From positions 122,594 through 186,593 of the forward strand of contig NZ_VXKQ01000030.1 in NCBI RefSeq assembly GCF_008711465.1: DNA of 64,000 bases, in the 5' to 3' direction. This DNA is from Francisella sp. SYW-9 (GTDB taxonomy: Bacteria; Pseudomonadota; Gammaproteobacteria; Francisellales; Francisellaceae). Shown one piece after another: positions 19,096 through 28,048 of this stretch (within the stretch, counting starts at the first letter, position 1; each line of letters opens with the position of its first letter). Both the position numbers and the translations under genes were made by a program. A model generated the notes under the pieces. The model was not told the origin of the DNA. It was given only the letters and a program-made list of their open reading frames with translations, and ran no database searches.

Positions 19096-20364
19096 CTATT
19101 CTTTTGCTGATAGTCCCTGCATGAACTTTTCTGTAGTAGGAAAATCTTTTAATTCTTTAGAGTGAAATACCTCTATATCAATTAAATCTTCAATCCTATC
19201 CCTTTCAGATAAATGAGCATCTTTAATCATCTTCACAACTACTTCAGCACCTTCAAGAGAGGTCCCTGGTAGCCATAACCATATATCATGCTGAGACACC
19301 CTAGTTAGCATATCAGTTTTTCTTAAGATCTCCCTTAAAGCCTTAGATATAGCTTCAATATCACCAGCTCCTATATAATCAAATATATTGATATGTATCA
19401 AAGAGAACTCATATGCTGGATCTCTATTTTGCATTGAATATGCCCAATCAACAAGGCTATAAAAAAATTCAGGAACAATATAGTTTATTTCATCATATAC
19501 AGGTACCGAATATTTTAATAAATTCATTTTAATATGATCTTCAGCATTATTAGTAAGTGTATATTCGATAATATTATGTCTACGCATTTGCTCCACAGAT
19601 GCTACTGTACCACACCCCACACATTCTGAAACAAACTCTGGTTTAACAAATACGCTTTCACACATTCTACACGTGTAGTTCTCTGGATGTTTAGCATCAA
19701 CACCTACAATGATATCTTCATTATGACACTCAGGACATCTTTTGGAAAGTAAAGTATGTGATGATGGACAGTTAGAGCAATATAAAAAAGATTTTATTAA
19801 TTTCTTAACTTTAATAATATTTAAATTTTTAAGCTCATTTATCCATTCATCATAACTAAAATCATCATCTTGAACAAACACATCTAAAACAGGATAGCTA
19901 TAACATGTTTCTTTAAAACTATTTTTGTATGGCGTCAAATCTCTAGCTGATTTTCGCGTACATAGATATACTAAAAATCGAGCTTGCCAATCATTTGTGA
20001 CATTATTAATATTTTTAATAACCTGCTCTATATTAGCGATTCCTTGATTAATACTCTCGATAGATTTAACCAAACCTTTTGCGTCTGTAAATTTTTCTAC
20101 TGTATATTTAGTAAGCTCACTATTATTACAAAATATAGGTTTAAGGTAACTATATGCACTTGATCTAATTTTTTTAACAATCTCAATAATATCTGAAATA
20201 TCTAGATTGACTGACTCTTTATTATGGTCAATCACAAAAGCATCAATTTCTTCAAAATCTCTAGAGACATCATCTGATTTTGAAAACTCTCTAAGGGTAA
20301 AGTCACTTAATTTTTCTTTTAACTCAGAGCTTGAAGTCTCAAGTATTGCAATATTTAATCCCAC
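19096..20364 (-). CDS. TackOD1 zinc-ribbon protein with degenerate GGDEF domain
   Basis: About 422 residues. The N-terminal 120 residues look like a receiver-type alpha/beta fold. A TackOD1-type section follows (about 195-270) with two zinc-ribbon groups: CSNC then CPEC, and CRMC then CVGC. The C-terminal 150 residues resemble a GGDEF domain, but the signature is replaced by SQHDI (within LTRVSQHDIWLWLPG), so cyclase activity is unlikely. It may bind or sense c-di-GMP signalling partners. I prefer the GTG at 20364 because GAGG lies about 6 bases before it; a TTG at 20379 is the alternative. It lies downstream of the diguanylate cyclase gene, separated by about 150 bp. Confidence 0.75.
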   Translation of the reverse strand: MGLNIAILETSSSELKEKLSDFTLREFSKSDDVSRDFEEIDAFVIDHNKESVNLDISDIIEIVKKIRSSAYSYLKPIFCNNSELTKYTVEKFTDAKGLVKSIESINQGIANIEQVIKNINNVTNDWQARFLVYLCTRKSARDLTPYKNSFKETCYSYPVLDVFVQDDDFSYDEWINELKNLNIIKVKKLIKSFLYCSNCPSSHTLLSKRCPECHNEDIIVGVDAKHPENYTCRMCESVFVKPEFVSECVGCGTVASVEQMRRHNIIEYTLTNNAEDHIKMNLLKYSVPVYDEINYIVPEFFYSLVDWAYSMQNRDPAYEFSLIHINIFDYIGAGDIEAISKALREILRKTDMLTRVSQHDIWLWLPGTSLEGAEVVVKMIKDAHLSERDRIEDLIDIEVFHSKELKDFPTTEKFMQGLSAKE

Positions 20365-20531
20365 ACAAACCCTCTTCAAACATGGTAATACTATAACTTA
20401 AAGTTATATTCTTTATGGTTAAATGTAAAGCCATTATTTAGGCTTAATTAATGTATAAAGAAGATAAATAGCTAACTAATTTATATAGCCATAATCAGAT
20501 ATAAGCATAAATTTTATTATAAAGTGAAATT

Positions 20532-22142
20532 TTAGACAGATGATATGACACAATTTCTGCCTTGTCTTTTTGCAGTATATAAGCAAGTGTCAGCTCTAGT
20601 GTAAATACTATCTGTGGTATCACCTTTTATAACTTGGGTAACACCTAAACTTATAGTTATAGTTTGATCTTTAATGGTATTTAGCCCCTGCTCAACTACT
20701 ATTCTAAGCTTCTCGGCTGCTATAGTTGCATTATTTAAAGAAGTGTTTTTTAAGATTAATGCAAATTCCTCACCACCTATTCTAAATGCTATATCAGTTC
20801 CACGAATATTAGATGTTACTAAACTTCCAAGCTCTGTAAGTACTTTATCACCCGTTAAATGTCCATAATTATCATTAATTTTCTTAAAAAAATCTATATC
20901 AAAGATAATCATAGAAAATGGCATTTCATATCTATCATATAGCTTTAAATTTTCTTTAATATGCTCATTATATGATCTTTTGTTATTAAGTTTTGTTAAG
21001 TCATCAGTATATGTCTGCTTTCTAATGATATTCATTGCATTAAAAAGATCAGTATTATCAACTGTTGTCATCAAAAGCTGTCTATTATTTGGCATTAGAG
21101 CAATAGATGATCTTAGTCTTTTTAACTTACCTGATTTGGTTACACAAACTATTTCAAAATCCTCATATATAGACCTTTCAGCAACCTCTTTAAACACATG
21201 TTTATACTCATCTAGAAATTCTTCATCTGTAAAATCAAATGTACTTTTATCTAAAATTTCTTTACTAGAATACTCTAGCATCTCACAATATTTATTATTA
21301 ACAAACTCATATTTACCATCTAAGCTTAATAAACTAATCCCACCTAACGCAGTCTGGAATATAGCTTCTAACTGTTCATTCTGCTCAATAATTGTTCTTT
21401 GGCTTTCTTTCTGTGCTGTTATATCTCTAGCTGCCGCATAAAGTAGCTCTTGACCTTTAATATTAATGATATTTGCTGTTATAAAAGCAATATATTTAGA
21501 GCCATCTTTTCTAGTATGTATTCTCTCTATCTCAAAAGGTCCTTCCTTAAGAACCTGGATTATTTGAGAGTATTCTTCTGTAGTAATATTTCTGTCCCAA
21601 TCATAGACACTTAAGCCTTTCATTTCATCATCAGAATATCCTAAAAGATCTTGAGCTTTTTTACTATAGTCAAGAAGCTTACCCTTAAAGTCCATAATAA
21701 AAACACCATCAGATGCTAACTCTAGGATAGTCTTATATTTAGCTTTCTCTTTAGTTAATAGCTTATTTGCTAAGTCTACTTGTGTTGTATTTCTTGTATG
21801 AATAGTTCTCTGAGAGGCAAAAAGATATTTTTTATTATCAATAATAACGCCTTTAGCATTTATCTCAACATCTACTAATGTACCATCTTTTTTCAAATGC
21901 TTTGAGGTAAATATCTCTGGATTATCAATTAAATCCAAAATCAAAGAGCTAAGCTGTTTACTAGGAGCAAATGGATCCCAGTCAACCACATTTAAATCTA
22001 ACATTTCATCTTGATTATAACCAAGATTATTCATAAAAGATTCACTATAAAATATAAGATCTCCATTTTGATCAATGATATGGATTCCATCTGGTGTATT
22101 TTGTAGTAAATACTTTAACTGTTTTTCTGAGAAATTTAACAA
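20532..22142 (-). CDS. PAS-PAS-PAS-GGDEF diguanylate cyclase
   Basis: Makes cyclic di-GMP from two GTP. Three PAS sensor domains in a row (about residues 10-110, 135-235 and 255-355) lead to a GGDEF domain (375-536). The active-site signature is intact as GGEEF at 456-460, and an inhibitory I-site RGTD lies five residues before it (447-450), so product feedback is expected. No membrane segment is visible, so it is cytosolic. The only upstream start in frame is TTG at 22142 (MLNFSEKQ), which keeps the first PAS domain whole. c-di-GMP genes are present in F. novicida and missing from most virulent F. tularensis. Confidence 0.93.
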   Translation of the reverse strand: MLNFSEKQLKYLLQNTPDGIHIIDQNGDLIFYSESFMNNLGYNQDEMLDLNVVDWDPFAPSKQLSSLILDLIDNPEIFTSKHLKKDGTLVDVEINAKGVIIDNKKYLFASQRTIHTRNTTQVDLANKLLTKEKAKYKTILELASDGVFIMDFKGKLLDYSKKAQDLLGYSDDEMKGLSVYDWDRNITTEEYSQIIQVLKEGPFEIERIHTRKDGSKYIAFITANIINIKGQELLYAAARDITAQKESQRTIIEQNEQLEAIFQTALGGISLLSLDGKYEFVNNKYCEMLEYSSKEILDKSTFDFTDEEFLDEYKHVFKEVAERSIYEDFEIVCVTKSGKLKRLRSSIALMPNNRQLLMTTVDNTDLFNAMNIIRKQTYTDDLTKLNNKRSYNEHIKENLKLYDRYEMPFSMIIFDIDFFKKINDNYGHLTGDKVLTELGSLVTSNIRGTDIAFRIGGEEFALILKNTSLNNATIAAEKLRIVVEQGLNTIKDQTITISLGVTQVIKGDTTDSIYTRADTCLYTAKRQGRNCVISSV

Positions 22143-22230
22143 AACTAAACTCTACTAAATTAAATATGTCAGCACACTTATATAAATATACTAACAATAA
22201 TCTATAGCAAATTCTTTATTTTAGGAAAAA

Positions 22231-22680
22231 TTAAAAAAGATTTTTAATATCATCAATCTCGAAATTATTGTATTTATCAAAGATTTCCACTAGCTCTAAA
22301 GGAATTTTTTCAGGCCTACCCTTTTGCGCATTTACCATTACCCAAAGAGTATCTGCTTTACACAGAAGAGCTTTATCTGACTTTCTATAAATGTGATATT
22401 TTCTAAATGTAGAGATCTTTGTGATACTCTCCACCCATGTAACTGCGACAATATCATCACCTAAAAATCCTTGAGCTAAATATTCTATAGTATGCTTTTT
22501 AGCAAACCATGTTAGACCATTAGTTTCTGTAATATCAAATACTCCATTAGCCTTCACATGAGCAATTGCAATATCTTGCATCCATTGTAGATATACGATG
22601 TTATTTAGATGATTATTTGGATCTATATGCTCAGGTAAAACTTTTGTTTCATAAACAAAATACTTTAATTGATCTTTCAT
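22231..22680 (-). CDS. 4HBT-family acyl-CoA thioesterase
   Basis: Hotdog-fold hydrolase cleaving acyl-CoA thioesters. 149 residues; the family signature is near the N-terminus, with VLPEHIDPNNHLNNIVYLQW containing the catalytic-type Asp and the following Asn-His. It resembles 4-hydroxybenzoyl-CoA thioesterase/YbgC-type enzymes, but no tol-pal genes are nearby. Its ATG overlaps the glutaredoxin stop (ATGA arrangement), so the two are translationally coupled. Substrate is unknown. Confidence 0.88.
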   Translation of the reverse strand: MKDQLKYFVYETKVLPEHIDPNNHLNNIVYLQWMQDIAIAHVKANGVFDITETNGLTWFAKKHTIEYLAQGFLGDDIVAVTWVESITKISTFRKYHIYRKSDKALLCKADTLWVMVNAQKGRPEKIPLELVEIFDKYNNFEIDDIKNLF

Positions 22681-22928
22681 TTTTCACCTAAAAACTCAAC
22701 TAGATCACTATAGCCACCTATTTGCTTACCATCAATAAAGATCAATGGTGTAGTTTCTAGATTATATTTTTTCTTAAAAGCATCTGTTTCTGCTCTAGTT
22801 TTTAGAATATGATCTTCAAACTGCCAACCTTTTTCCTCAAAAAGAGCTTTTGCTTTTAGACCATATGGACAAGTTTTCTCAGGTGTTACCATACGATACA
22901 TAATTATTTTATTAAATTTTTGAGTCAT
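22677..22928 (-). CDS. glutaredoxin with CPYG active site
   Basis: Small glutathione-linked thioredoxin-fold protein of about 83 residues. The active site is TCPYGLKAK, with the second cysteine of the usual CPYC replaced by Gly, so it can only work by a monothiol mechanism. The cis-proline loop TTPLIFIDGKQIGGYSDL is intact. I start at the ATG at 22928 (MTQKFNK); a TTG five codons earlier is possible, and MYRMVTP eleven residues further in is another candidate. It is coupled to the thioesterase downstream. Confidence 0.88.
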   Translation of the reverse strand: MTQKFNKIIMYRMVTPEKTCPYGLKAKALFEEKGWQFEDHILKTRAETDAFKKKYNLETTPLIFIDGKQIGGYSDLVEFLGEK

Positions 22929-23004
22929 TCTTATACATTCCAAAATAATGTAGTATTACTATTGTAAGTATAGCATTAGTAATGAAATAAGAAAGGAGAT
23001 GACG

Positions 23005-24117
23005 ATGTGTACAAATGTTTTTATAAATAAAAATAAGTATAAAATAGAAGCTAGATCTATGGATTTCCCAATAAATATAGCTTTTCAAAATTGTATAAGT
23101 TATGTAGGTGTTGATAATACTATGGACATAGTTATTGATGCTGATAAAATACCTGATTCTCAGTTAACTAGTTGGAAGACTCACTACGGTTTTTTTGGTA
23201 GATTAGCATTTGGCAAATGTCTTACAGATGGTTTAAATACTGAAGGTTTATCATTTAGTTTTTTATATCTAGACGTTACAAAACACCCTAGTTTTAATCC
23301 TGAAGATAAAAGAAATGTTTTGTCTATCTATTATATAGGTAATTTTTTATTATCTATGGCAAAAGATGTTCCTCAATCGCTGAAGCTTATATCTGAGCAT
23401 CAAATAGTCGGTGGTGCATTAGAGCTTAAGCCAGGTACATTTGTGAAAAATATTCCCGTACATTTTTGCTTAAGAGATTCAAAAGGTAATACTGCTGTTG
23501 TAGAGTTCATTGATGAAAAAGTTAATGTATATGAGAATAAAGGTAATGTCTTAACTAATGCTCCTACTTATGACTGGCATTTAGAAAATATCAAAGAATA
23601 CAAATCTTTATTAGAACCTTTTGAAAATAGTAATAATAAATTTTCTGATAAAGCAATAAGCTATAAAGATACTGTCTCAAGTTCTCGTCCTGAAGTTGCA
23701 CAACTAATAGGTATGCCTGGAGATTTTAGTGGTGTATCTAGATTTGTTAGAGCTTACATCCTCTCACAACTAGTTCCTGAACCTCAATCAAATAGAGAAG
23801 CTTGTTTCCATGCTTCATCAATTATTAATAATGTATCTGTACCACCATATGAGATTTCTATGACTTTATGGACTACTATTAAAGACCTAAAAAACCTAAT
23901 AGTCTCATATAAAGATATTGCAGCATATCAAGGTAACAGTCCTACTGGAGTTTATGCAGCAGGCATTAATGAAGGATATGTTAGTTATGACCTAAATGCT
24001 ATGAACTTTACAGATCTTCCTCCCGAAGCAAACAAACATATAATTAAGCCAACACCAAAAGAAGAAGTTATTGAGATTGTTAATATGAGTGATGTAGTTG
24101 GTTTAGAAAGACAGTAA
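23005..24117 (+). CDS. choloylglycine-hydrolase-like Ntn amidase
   Basis: Linear amide C-N hydrolase of the penicillin V acylase/bile salt hydrolase superfamily. Removing the initiator Met from MCTNVFI leaves Cys as the N-terminal nucleophile; I chose the ATG at 23005 for this reason and because AGGAG lies 6 bases before it, while the earlier ATG at 22999 would bury the Cys. Other family positions are Arg and Asp in EARSMDF and Asn in TNAPTYDWHLEN. 370 residues, no signal peptide, so probably cytoplasmic. The substrate is unknown; acyl-homoserine lactones and conjugated bile salts are substrates in relatives. Confidence 0.9.
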   Translation: MCTNVFINKNKYKIEARSMDFPINIAFQNCISYVGVDNTMDIVIDADKIPDSQLTSWKTHYGFFGRLAFGKCLTDGLNTEGLSFSFLYLDVTKHPSFNPEDKRNVLSIYYIGNFLLSMAKDVPQSLKLISEHQIVGGALELKPGTFVKNIPVHFCLRDSKGNTAVVEFIDEKVNVYENKGNVLTNAPTYDWHLENIKEYKSLLEPFENSNNKFSDKAISYKDTVSSSRPEVAQLIGMPGDFSGVSRFVRAYILSQLVPEPQSNREACFHASSIINNVSVPPYEISMTLWTTIKDLKNLIVSYKDIAAYQGNSPTGVYAAGINEGYVSYDLNAMNFTDLPPEANKHIIKPTPKEEVIEIVNMSDVVGLERQ

Positions 24118-24144
24118 TATCTATAATAAAATCATTCTTACTAA

Positions 24145-25203
24145 TTATTGCATTCTAATCGGCATGTGATTACAAAATGGCTCTTCTGCAAGATAGCTAC
24201 CATGAATATTATAGGCTCTAGCTCTACAACCTCCACAGATTTTGATAAACTCACAAGAGCCACATTTACCCTCATAAGCACTAAAATCACGCATATCGTG
24301 CATTACATCACTGTTTTGCCAAATATCTGCAAATGATTTTTCCTTAACATTACCAGCACTAACAGGTAAATAACTACATAGATAGACATTACCATCAACA
24401 TCTAGTAGACATATACTTTGTCCAGCTATGCAACCTTTACCACCACCTGTACCAAAGCTAAGAGCACGTGAGCGAACCTTTGCATTATCTTCTTTATTAC
24501 GCTCAAAGCGAATACGATAATAATGTGGCGCGCACGTTGGACGTACAAGCATATCTTGCTCATCAGCTTCCATATCATAGTGCCAATTTAAAATATCTTG
24601 ATAATCATCAACATCTATCAACTCTTGCATAAGCTCTTCGCCACGCCCTGTCGGCACTATCATAAAAAGATACCATGCTGTAGTTTCAAGAGATTTTGCA
24701 AGCCTATAAACATCTTTGATCTCATGCTGATTGCGTTTGGTAAATGATGAGTTTATCAAAAATGGTATACCATGTTTTTTAAACAATTTTGCAGCATTTA
24801 TAGTTGCTTCAAATGCACCATTTTGGCTACGAAAGTCATCATGTGTCTTAGCTGTAGCACCATCTATACTTAGAGATACTATGCTTATACTTGAGTTTTT
24901 GATTTTCTGGCAAATTTCATCTGTAACTAATGAACCGTTAGTAGCCAAAGCCATACGTAGACCTTTACTAGCACCATATTCTGCTAACTCAAAGATATCT
25001 ATTCTTAAAAGTGGCTCTCCTCCAGAAAGGACTAATACAGGGTTTGCAAACTCGACTATATTATCAATGATTCTAAAGCCTTCCTCAGTAGAAAAATCAG
25101 GGTGACCAAGCACCTCACATTCTGAAGATGAACGACAATGAACACACTTAAGATTACAACGTCTAGTTGTCTCCCATGCCATCCATTTAAGTTGGTGTTT
25201 CAC
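24145..25203 (-). CDS. radical SAM/SPASM protein, NirJ/AhbC/AhbD-like
   Basis: Radical S-adenosylmethionine enzyme, 352 residues. The 4Fe-4S motif is in TRRCNLKCVHCRSS (CxxxCxxC), followed by LSGGEPLLR. The C-terminal SPASM region carries an extra set of cysteines: GCIAGQSIC, CSYLPVSAGNVKEKSFADIW and GKCGSCEFIKICGGCRARAY ending EEPFC. This tail closely follows heme d1/alternative heme enzymes NirJ, AhbC and AhbD. No sirohaem decarboxylase or nir gene is nearby, so its reaction here is unproven; another tetrapyrrole or peptide substrate is possible. It converges on the Ntn amidase and is divergent from a tiny lipoprotein gene. Confidence 0.85.
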   Translation of the reverse strand: MKHQLKWMAWETTRRCNLKCVHCRSSSECEVLGHPDFSTEEGFRIIDNIVEFANPVLVLSGGEPLLRIDIFELAEYGASKGLRMALATNGSLVTDEICQKIKNSSISIVSLSIDGATAKTHDDFRSQNGAFEATINAAKLFKKHGIPFLINSSFTKRNQHEIKDVYRLAKSLETTAWYLFMIVPTGRGEELMQELIDVDDYQDILNWHYDMEADEQDMLVRPTCAPHYYRIRFERNKEDNAKVRSRALSFGTGGGKGCIAGQSICLLDVDGNVYLCSYLPVSAGNVKEKSFADIWQNSDVMHDMRDFSAYEGKCGSCEFIKICGGCRARAYNIHGSYLAEEPFCNHMPIRMQ

Positions 25204-25349
25204 AGTATTTACCTAAATAGATAATCTAAATTTATTAATACTAATTATACCAAATATACTCTTAAACAAGTATTACTAAAATAAAATCTACAAATGCTTA
25301 AATCTCTTAGGTATTATATAAATAAGTTTAAATACTGATCTTATAGAAA

Positions 25350-25472
25350 ATGAAATTAAAGAAAATATTTTTAGTAGCTGCATTAGCTGTTTGTTGTATT
25401 AGTTTAAATAGTTGTATATTGAAGTTACCTTTTCAGATTGTCGGCGATGTGATTGATGATATTACGCCTTAG
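25350..25472 (+). CDS. small lipoprotein, 40 residues
   Basis: A short frame: basic start MKLKKI, hydrophobic core, then lipobox LNSC with Cys22, leaving an 18-residue mature peptide LKLPFQIVGDVIDDITP. The arrangement resembles minimal outer-membrane lipoproteins; the LPF-VGDVID pattern recalls the DUF6726 family, from memory. The ribosome site is weak (no clear GGAG before ATAGAAAATG). It lies 146 bp upstream of, and divergent from, the radical SAM gene, and nothing else fills this 345-bp gap. Confidence 0.55.
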   Translation: MKLKKIFLVAALAVCCISLNSCILKLPFQIVGDVIDDITP

Positions 25473-25548
25473 AGTTTAACCAACTTTTAGCTGTTATATC
25501 CTATAAATAATTTATTCATAATCAAGTACTTCTAATTTAGCTTAACTA

Positions 25549-26469
25549 TCATAATATTTTATACTCTAGTTTATCATTAAAATCTTTTAACTTTTTAATT
25601 TTATTTTGTGCTGTGTTTTTATACTCATATACAACTACTGTTTGTAGTTTTTCTAGCTTCTTAAGTAAAACCTCATAGTATTCATCGTCAATATTTGAGT
25701 TACTACTTAAAAAGTCCAACTTTGAATCATAACAACCTATACTATGTCCAATGATATGAATTTCTTCAATACTCTTATATTTTGCCTCTAAGTTGTTTTC
25801 ATTAATAATTGTTGAAATATCTTTATAAAAAACTTTCGAAAGCTCTGCTGCTGGAATTGTAATTTTATCTGGCATAGCAATATATTCTTCAAGGCTCTTT
25901 GCATCTGTGAAGCTTCCCAAGCTCTTTAATTCAAACTTTTTACTGTTTGGCAGCTGCATGTGCTTAGGGACACTACTACTTCCAAATATTAACTTTGAAT
26001 CCTCATTTTCTGATTTACCATGTATATAAATAATATTTTCACGTCTAATGGAATATACTTTTTCTAAAGTGCCTAAATAATTAAAAGAAAGAAAAAGATC
26101 ATTATCATCAAATAAATATTTACCTTTCCACTCTGATAAACATGGTGTAATCTTTTCAAGCATCCACTTATTAAGATATTTTGTAAATTCATCTTTTATT
26201 TGTGACGCTTTTTCTTCGCTAAAATCTCCAGCTGCATAAATAGCTACTGTTGAAAATGATTTCTCCCATTTAGTCCAGAAAAATCTTTCATCCTTATTAT
26301 TTCCTATTAATTCATTAAGAAACAAATCTTGGCTATCCATCCTTTCTATATAGCTTTTTAATTCAGCTAATATTTCCTGTTTTTTTAAATAATCATAAAA
26401 ATTTTTATAACTAGTTTTTAAATCATGAGCTATATCAAAGCCATTACCAATTATATAAAGTTTGCGCAT
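25549..26469 (-). CDS. AbiH-family abortive infection (phage defence) protein
   Basis: 306 residues of the AbiH family, known from Lactococcus as an abortive-infection system. The N-terminus has the family signature IIGNGFDIAHDLKTSYKNFY (residues 6-25); the middle shows LSFNYLGTLEKVY followed by IYIHGKSEN and LIFGSSSVP; the C-terminal part has EIHIIGHSIGCYDSKLDFL. No signal peptide or membrane segment. It is a single-gene module between a tiny lipoprotein and nnr, with no integrase or other defence gene nearby. The mechanism of the family is not settled to my knowledge. The defence role is inferred from family membership. Confidence 0.85.
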   Translation of the reverse strand: MRKLYIIGNGFDIAHDLKTSYKNFYDYLKKQEILAELKSYIERMDSQDLFLNELIGNNKDERFFWTKWEKSFSTVAIYAAGDFSEEKASQIKDEFTKYLNKWMLEKITPCLSEWKGKYLFDDNDLFLSFNYLGTLEKVYSIRRENIIYIHGKSENEDSKLIFGSSSVPKHMQLPNSKKFELKSLGSFTDAKSLEEYIAMPDKITIPAAELSKVFYKDISTIINENNLEAKYKSIEEIHIIGHSIGCYDSKLDFLSSNSNIDDEYYEVLLKKLEKLQTVVVYEYKNTAQNKIKKLKDFNDKLEYKIL

Positions 26470-26510
26470 AATAATTAAATCCTACATATATTTAAATACT
26501 GACTAATCCA

Positions 26511-27977
26511 TTAATTTTTATTTTTATTCAAAACTTCACAAACCTCCTCAGCTACTCTACTTGGAAATATCCCAATATAGCCACCTAGTTTTTTAACTAG
26601 ATTATCTCCAGCTAAACCATGAATATACACGGCTACTCTACTTGCTGATAGAGTATCTAAACCCTGTGATAAAAATGCACCTATAATCCCAGATAATACA
26701 TCTCCTTGCCCTGCCACTGCCATACCTTGATTACCTGTAGTATTTATATAGATTTCACTATCTTTACAAATTAGGCTTCCAGCTCCTTTTAGTACGACTA
26801 TAGTATTATATTTTTTAGCTAAGGATCTAACTGCAGCAAATCTATCTTCTTGAATTTCTTTGGTTGTACAGCCAAGTAATCTTGCTGCTTCTGCTGGATG
26901 TGGAGTTATTATTTTATTCTCTATATTTATAAACTTTTCTCTGATTTGCTGATTTGTTGAGATTCTATTTAAAGCATCTGCATCAAAAATTGTTGGTTGA
27001 GTTAGATTATCAATTATTAGCTCTAAAACTTTTTCGGAGTCATCAGTTGTATCAAAGCCAACCCCTACTACCAAAGCCGAGAAAGTATTTAGATTTTTAG
27101 GAATATTTTGCAAAGACTTTGTCATTAGCTCAGGCATAGACATGTCTGCACGAAAATCTTTATCTAAAGAAATCATCGAGACCTTGCCACAGCCACTATA
27201 TAGCGAGCTTTTACCAGCTAACTGCAAAGCTCCATTCATACCAACATTACCACCAACTATAGCTAAATTACCATAAGTGCCTTTGTTGGTATTTTTCTTT
27301 TTCCTGAGGATATTATCGAGATTTATATCTTGAATATGATTTTTATAAACTTGATACTCTGATTGACTAATTTTGATATTTTCACTGCTAATTAACTCTT
27401 TAACAGTTACCTTACCAGCATAATCTAAGCCATTCCCGGTATGTAAACCTTGCTTATCTGCTAAAAATGTAATTGTCTCATTGGCTTGGATTGCCTCACC
27501 ATATACCTTAGCATTAAAAGCACTTAAACCACTTGGTACATCTATCGCTAAGGTATATTTTGCATTTTGATTTATGGATTTAACTAGCTCTAAAACATCC
27601 CCTTGTAAATCTCTATCTAGCCCTATGCCAAATATTCCATCGATTACTACATCATAGTCACTAATATTTGGTAGATTATCTAAAGGAGCTTTTAGTTTTG
27701 AGAACTCTTCATAATAGCACTGATTATCCTTATTTCCCTTAGCAAAGATTCTATAAACATCAACACTATAGCCATTATTTAAAAGCTTAATTGCGGCTGC
27801 AATACCATCACTACCATTATTGCTAGCACCTACGGCTACTAAGATTTTATTTTGTTTATCAAACTTTGCAAAAATAAGCTTAGCTATCTCATCAGAGGCA
27901 TTCTCAATCAAGTTTAAACCTTGTGCAATAGCATACTCTTCAATTTCACGATTTTGTTTTTCAGTTAGAAAAGTCAT
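26511..27977 (-). CDS. nnr: bifunctional NAD(P)H-hydrate epimerase/dehydratase
   Basis: Repairs damaged NAD(P)HX. The N-terminal YjeF_N epimerase domain (about 1-210) has VAVGASNNGSDGIAAA and VIDGIFGIGLDRDL; the C-terminal ADP-dependent dehydratase of carbohydrate-kinase fold (about 225-488) has KGTYGNLAIVGGNVGMNGAL, ITPHPAEAARLLG and the active-site GNQGMAVAGQGDVLSGI. 488 residues, as expected for the fused enzyme (E. coli YjeF is 515). It is the only gene of its unit. Housekeeping function, no anomaly. Confidence 0.95.
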   Translation of the reverse strand: MTFLTEKQNREIEEYAIAQGLNLIENASDEIAKLIFAKFDKQNKILVAVGASNNGSDGIAAAIKLLNNGYSVDVYRIFAKGNKDNQCYYEEFSKLKAPLDNLPNISDYDVVIDGIFGIGLDRDLQGDVLELVKSINQNAKYTLAIDVPSGLSAFNAKVYGEAIQANETITFLADKQGLHTGNGLDYAGKVTVKELISSENIKISQSEYQVYKNHIQDINLDNILRKKKNTNKGTYGNLAIVGGNVGMNGALQLAGKSSLYSGCGKVSMISLDKDFRADMSMPELMTKSLQNIPKNLNTFSALVVGVGFDTTDDSEKVLELIIDNLTQPTIFDADALNRISTNQQIREKFINIENKIITPHPAEAARLLGCTTKEIQEDRFAAVRSLAKKYNTIVVLKGAGSLICKDSEIYINTTGNQGMAVAGQGDVLSGIIGAFLSQGLDTLSASRVAVYIHGLAGDNLVKKLGGYIGIFPSRVAEEVCEVLNKNKN

Positions 27978-28048
27978 ATCTATGGACCTAAAGAACTCTA
28001 TATATAAATATAATAAGCTAAAGATATAAACTTTAATACGATGATTTT

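Noticed and set aside
20674..21441. Plus-strand open frames of 64 and 153 residues across the diguanylate cyclase gene
   Set aside because: They are antisense to the PAS-GGDEF gene and have low-complexity composition without any domain; the minus frame is clearly coding.
24731..25105. 124-residue plus-strand frame opposite the radical SAM gene
   Set aside because: Shadow frame; the opposite strand carries all radical SAM motifs.
24145..25472. A RiPP system with the radical SAM protein and the 40-residue lipoprotein as precursor
   Set aside because: The small protein has a lipobox and is divergently transcribed, and the SPASM tail resembles heme enzymes; no RiPP recognition domain or transporter is nearby.
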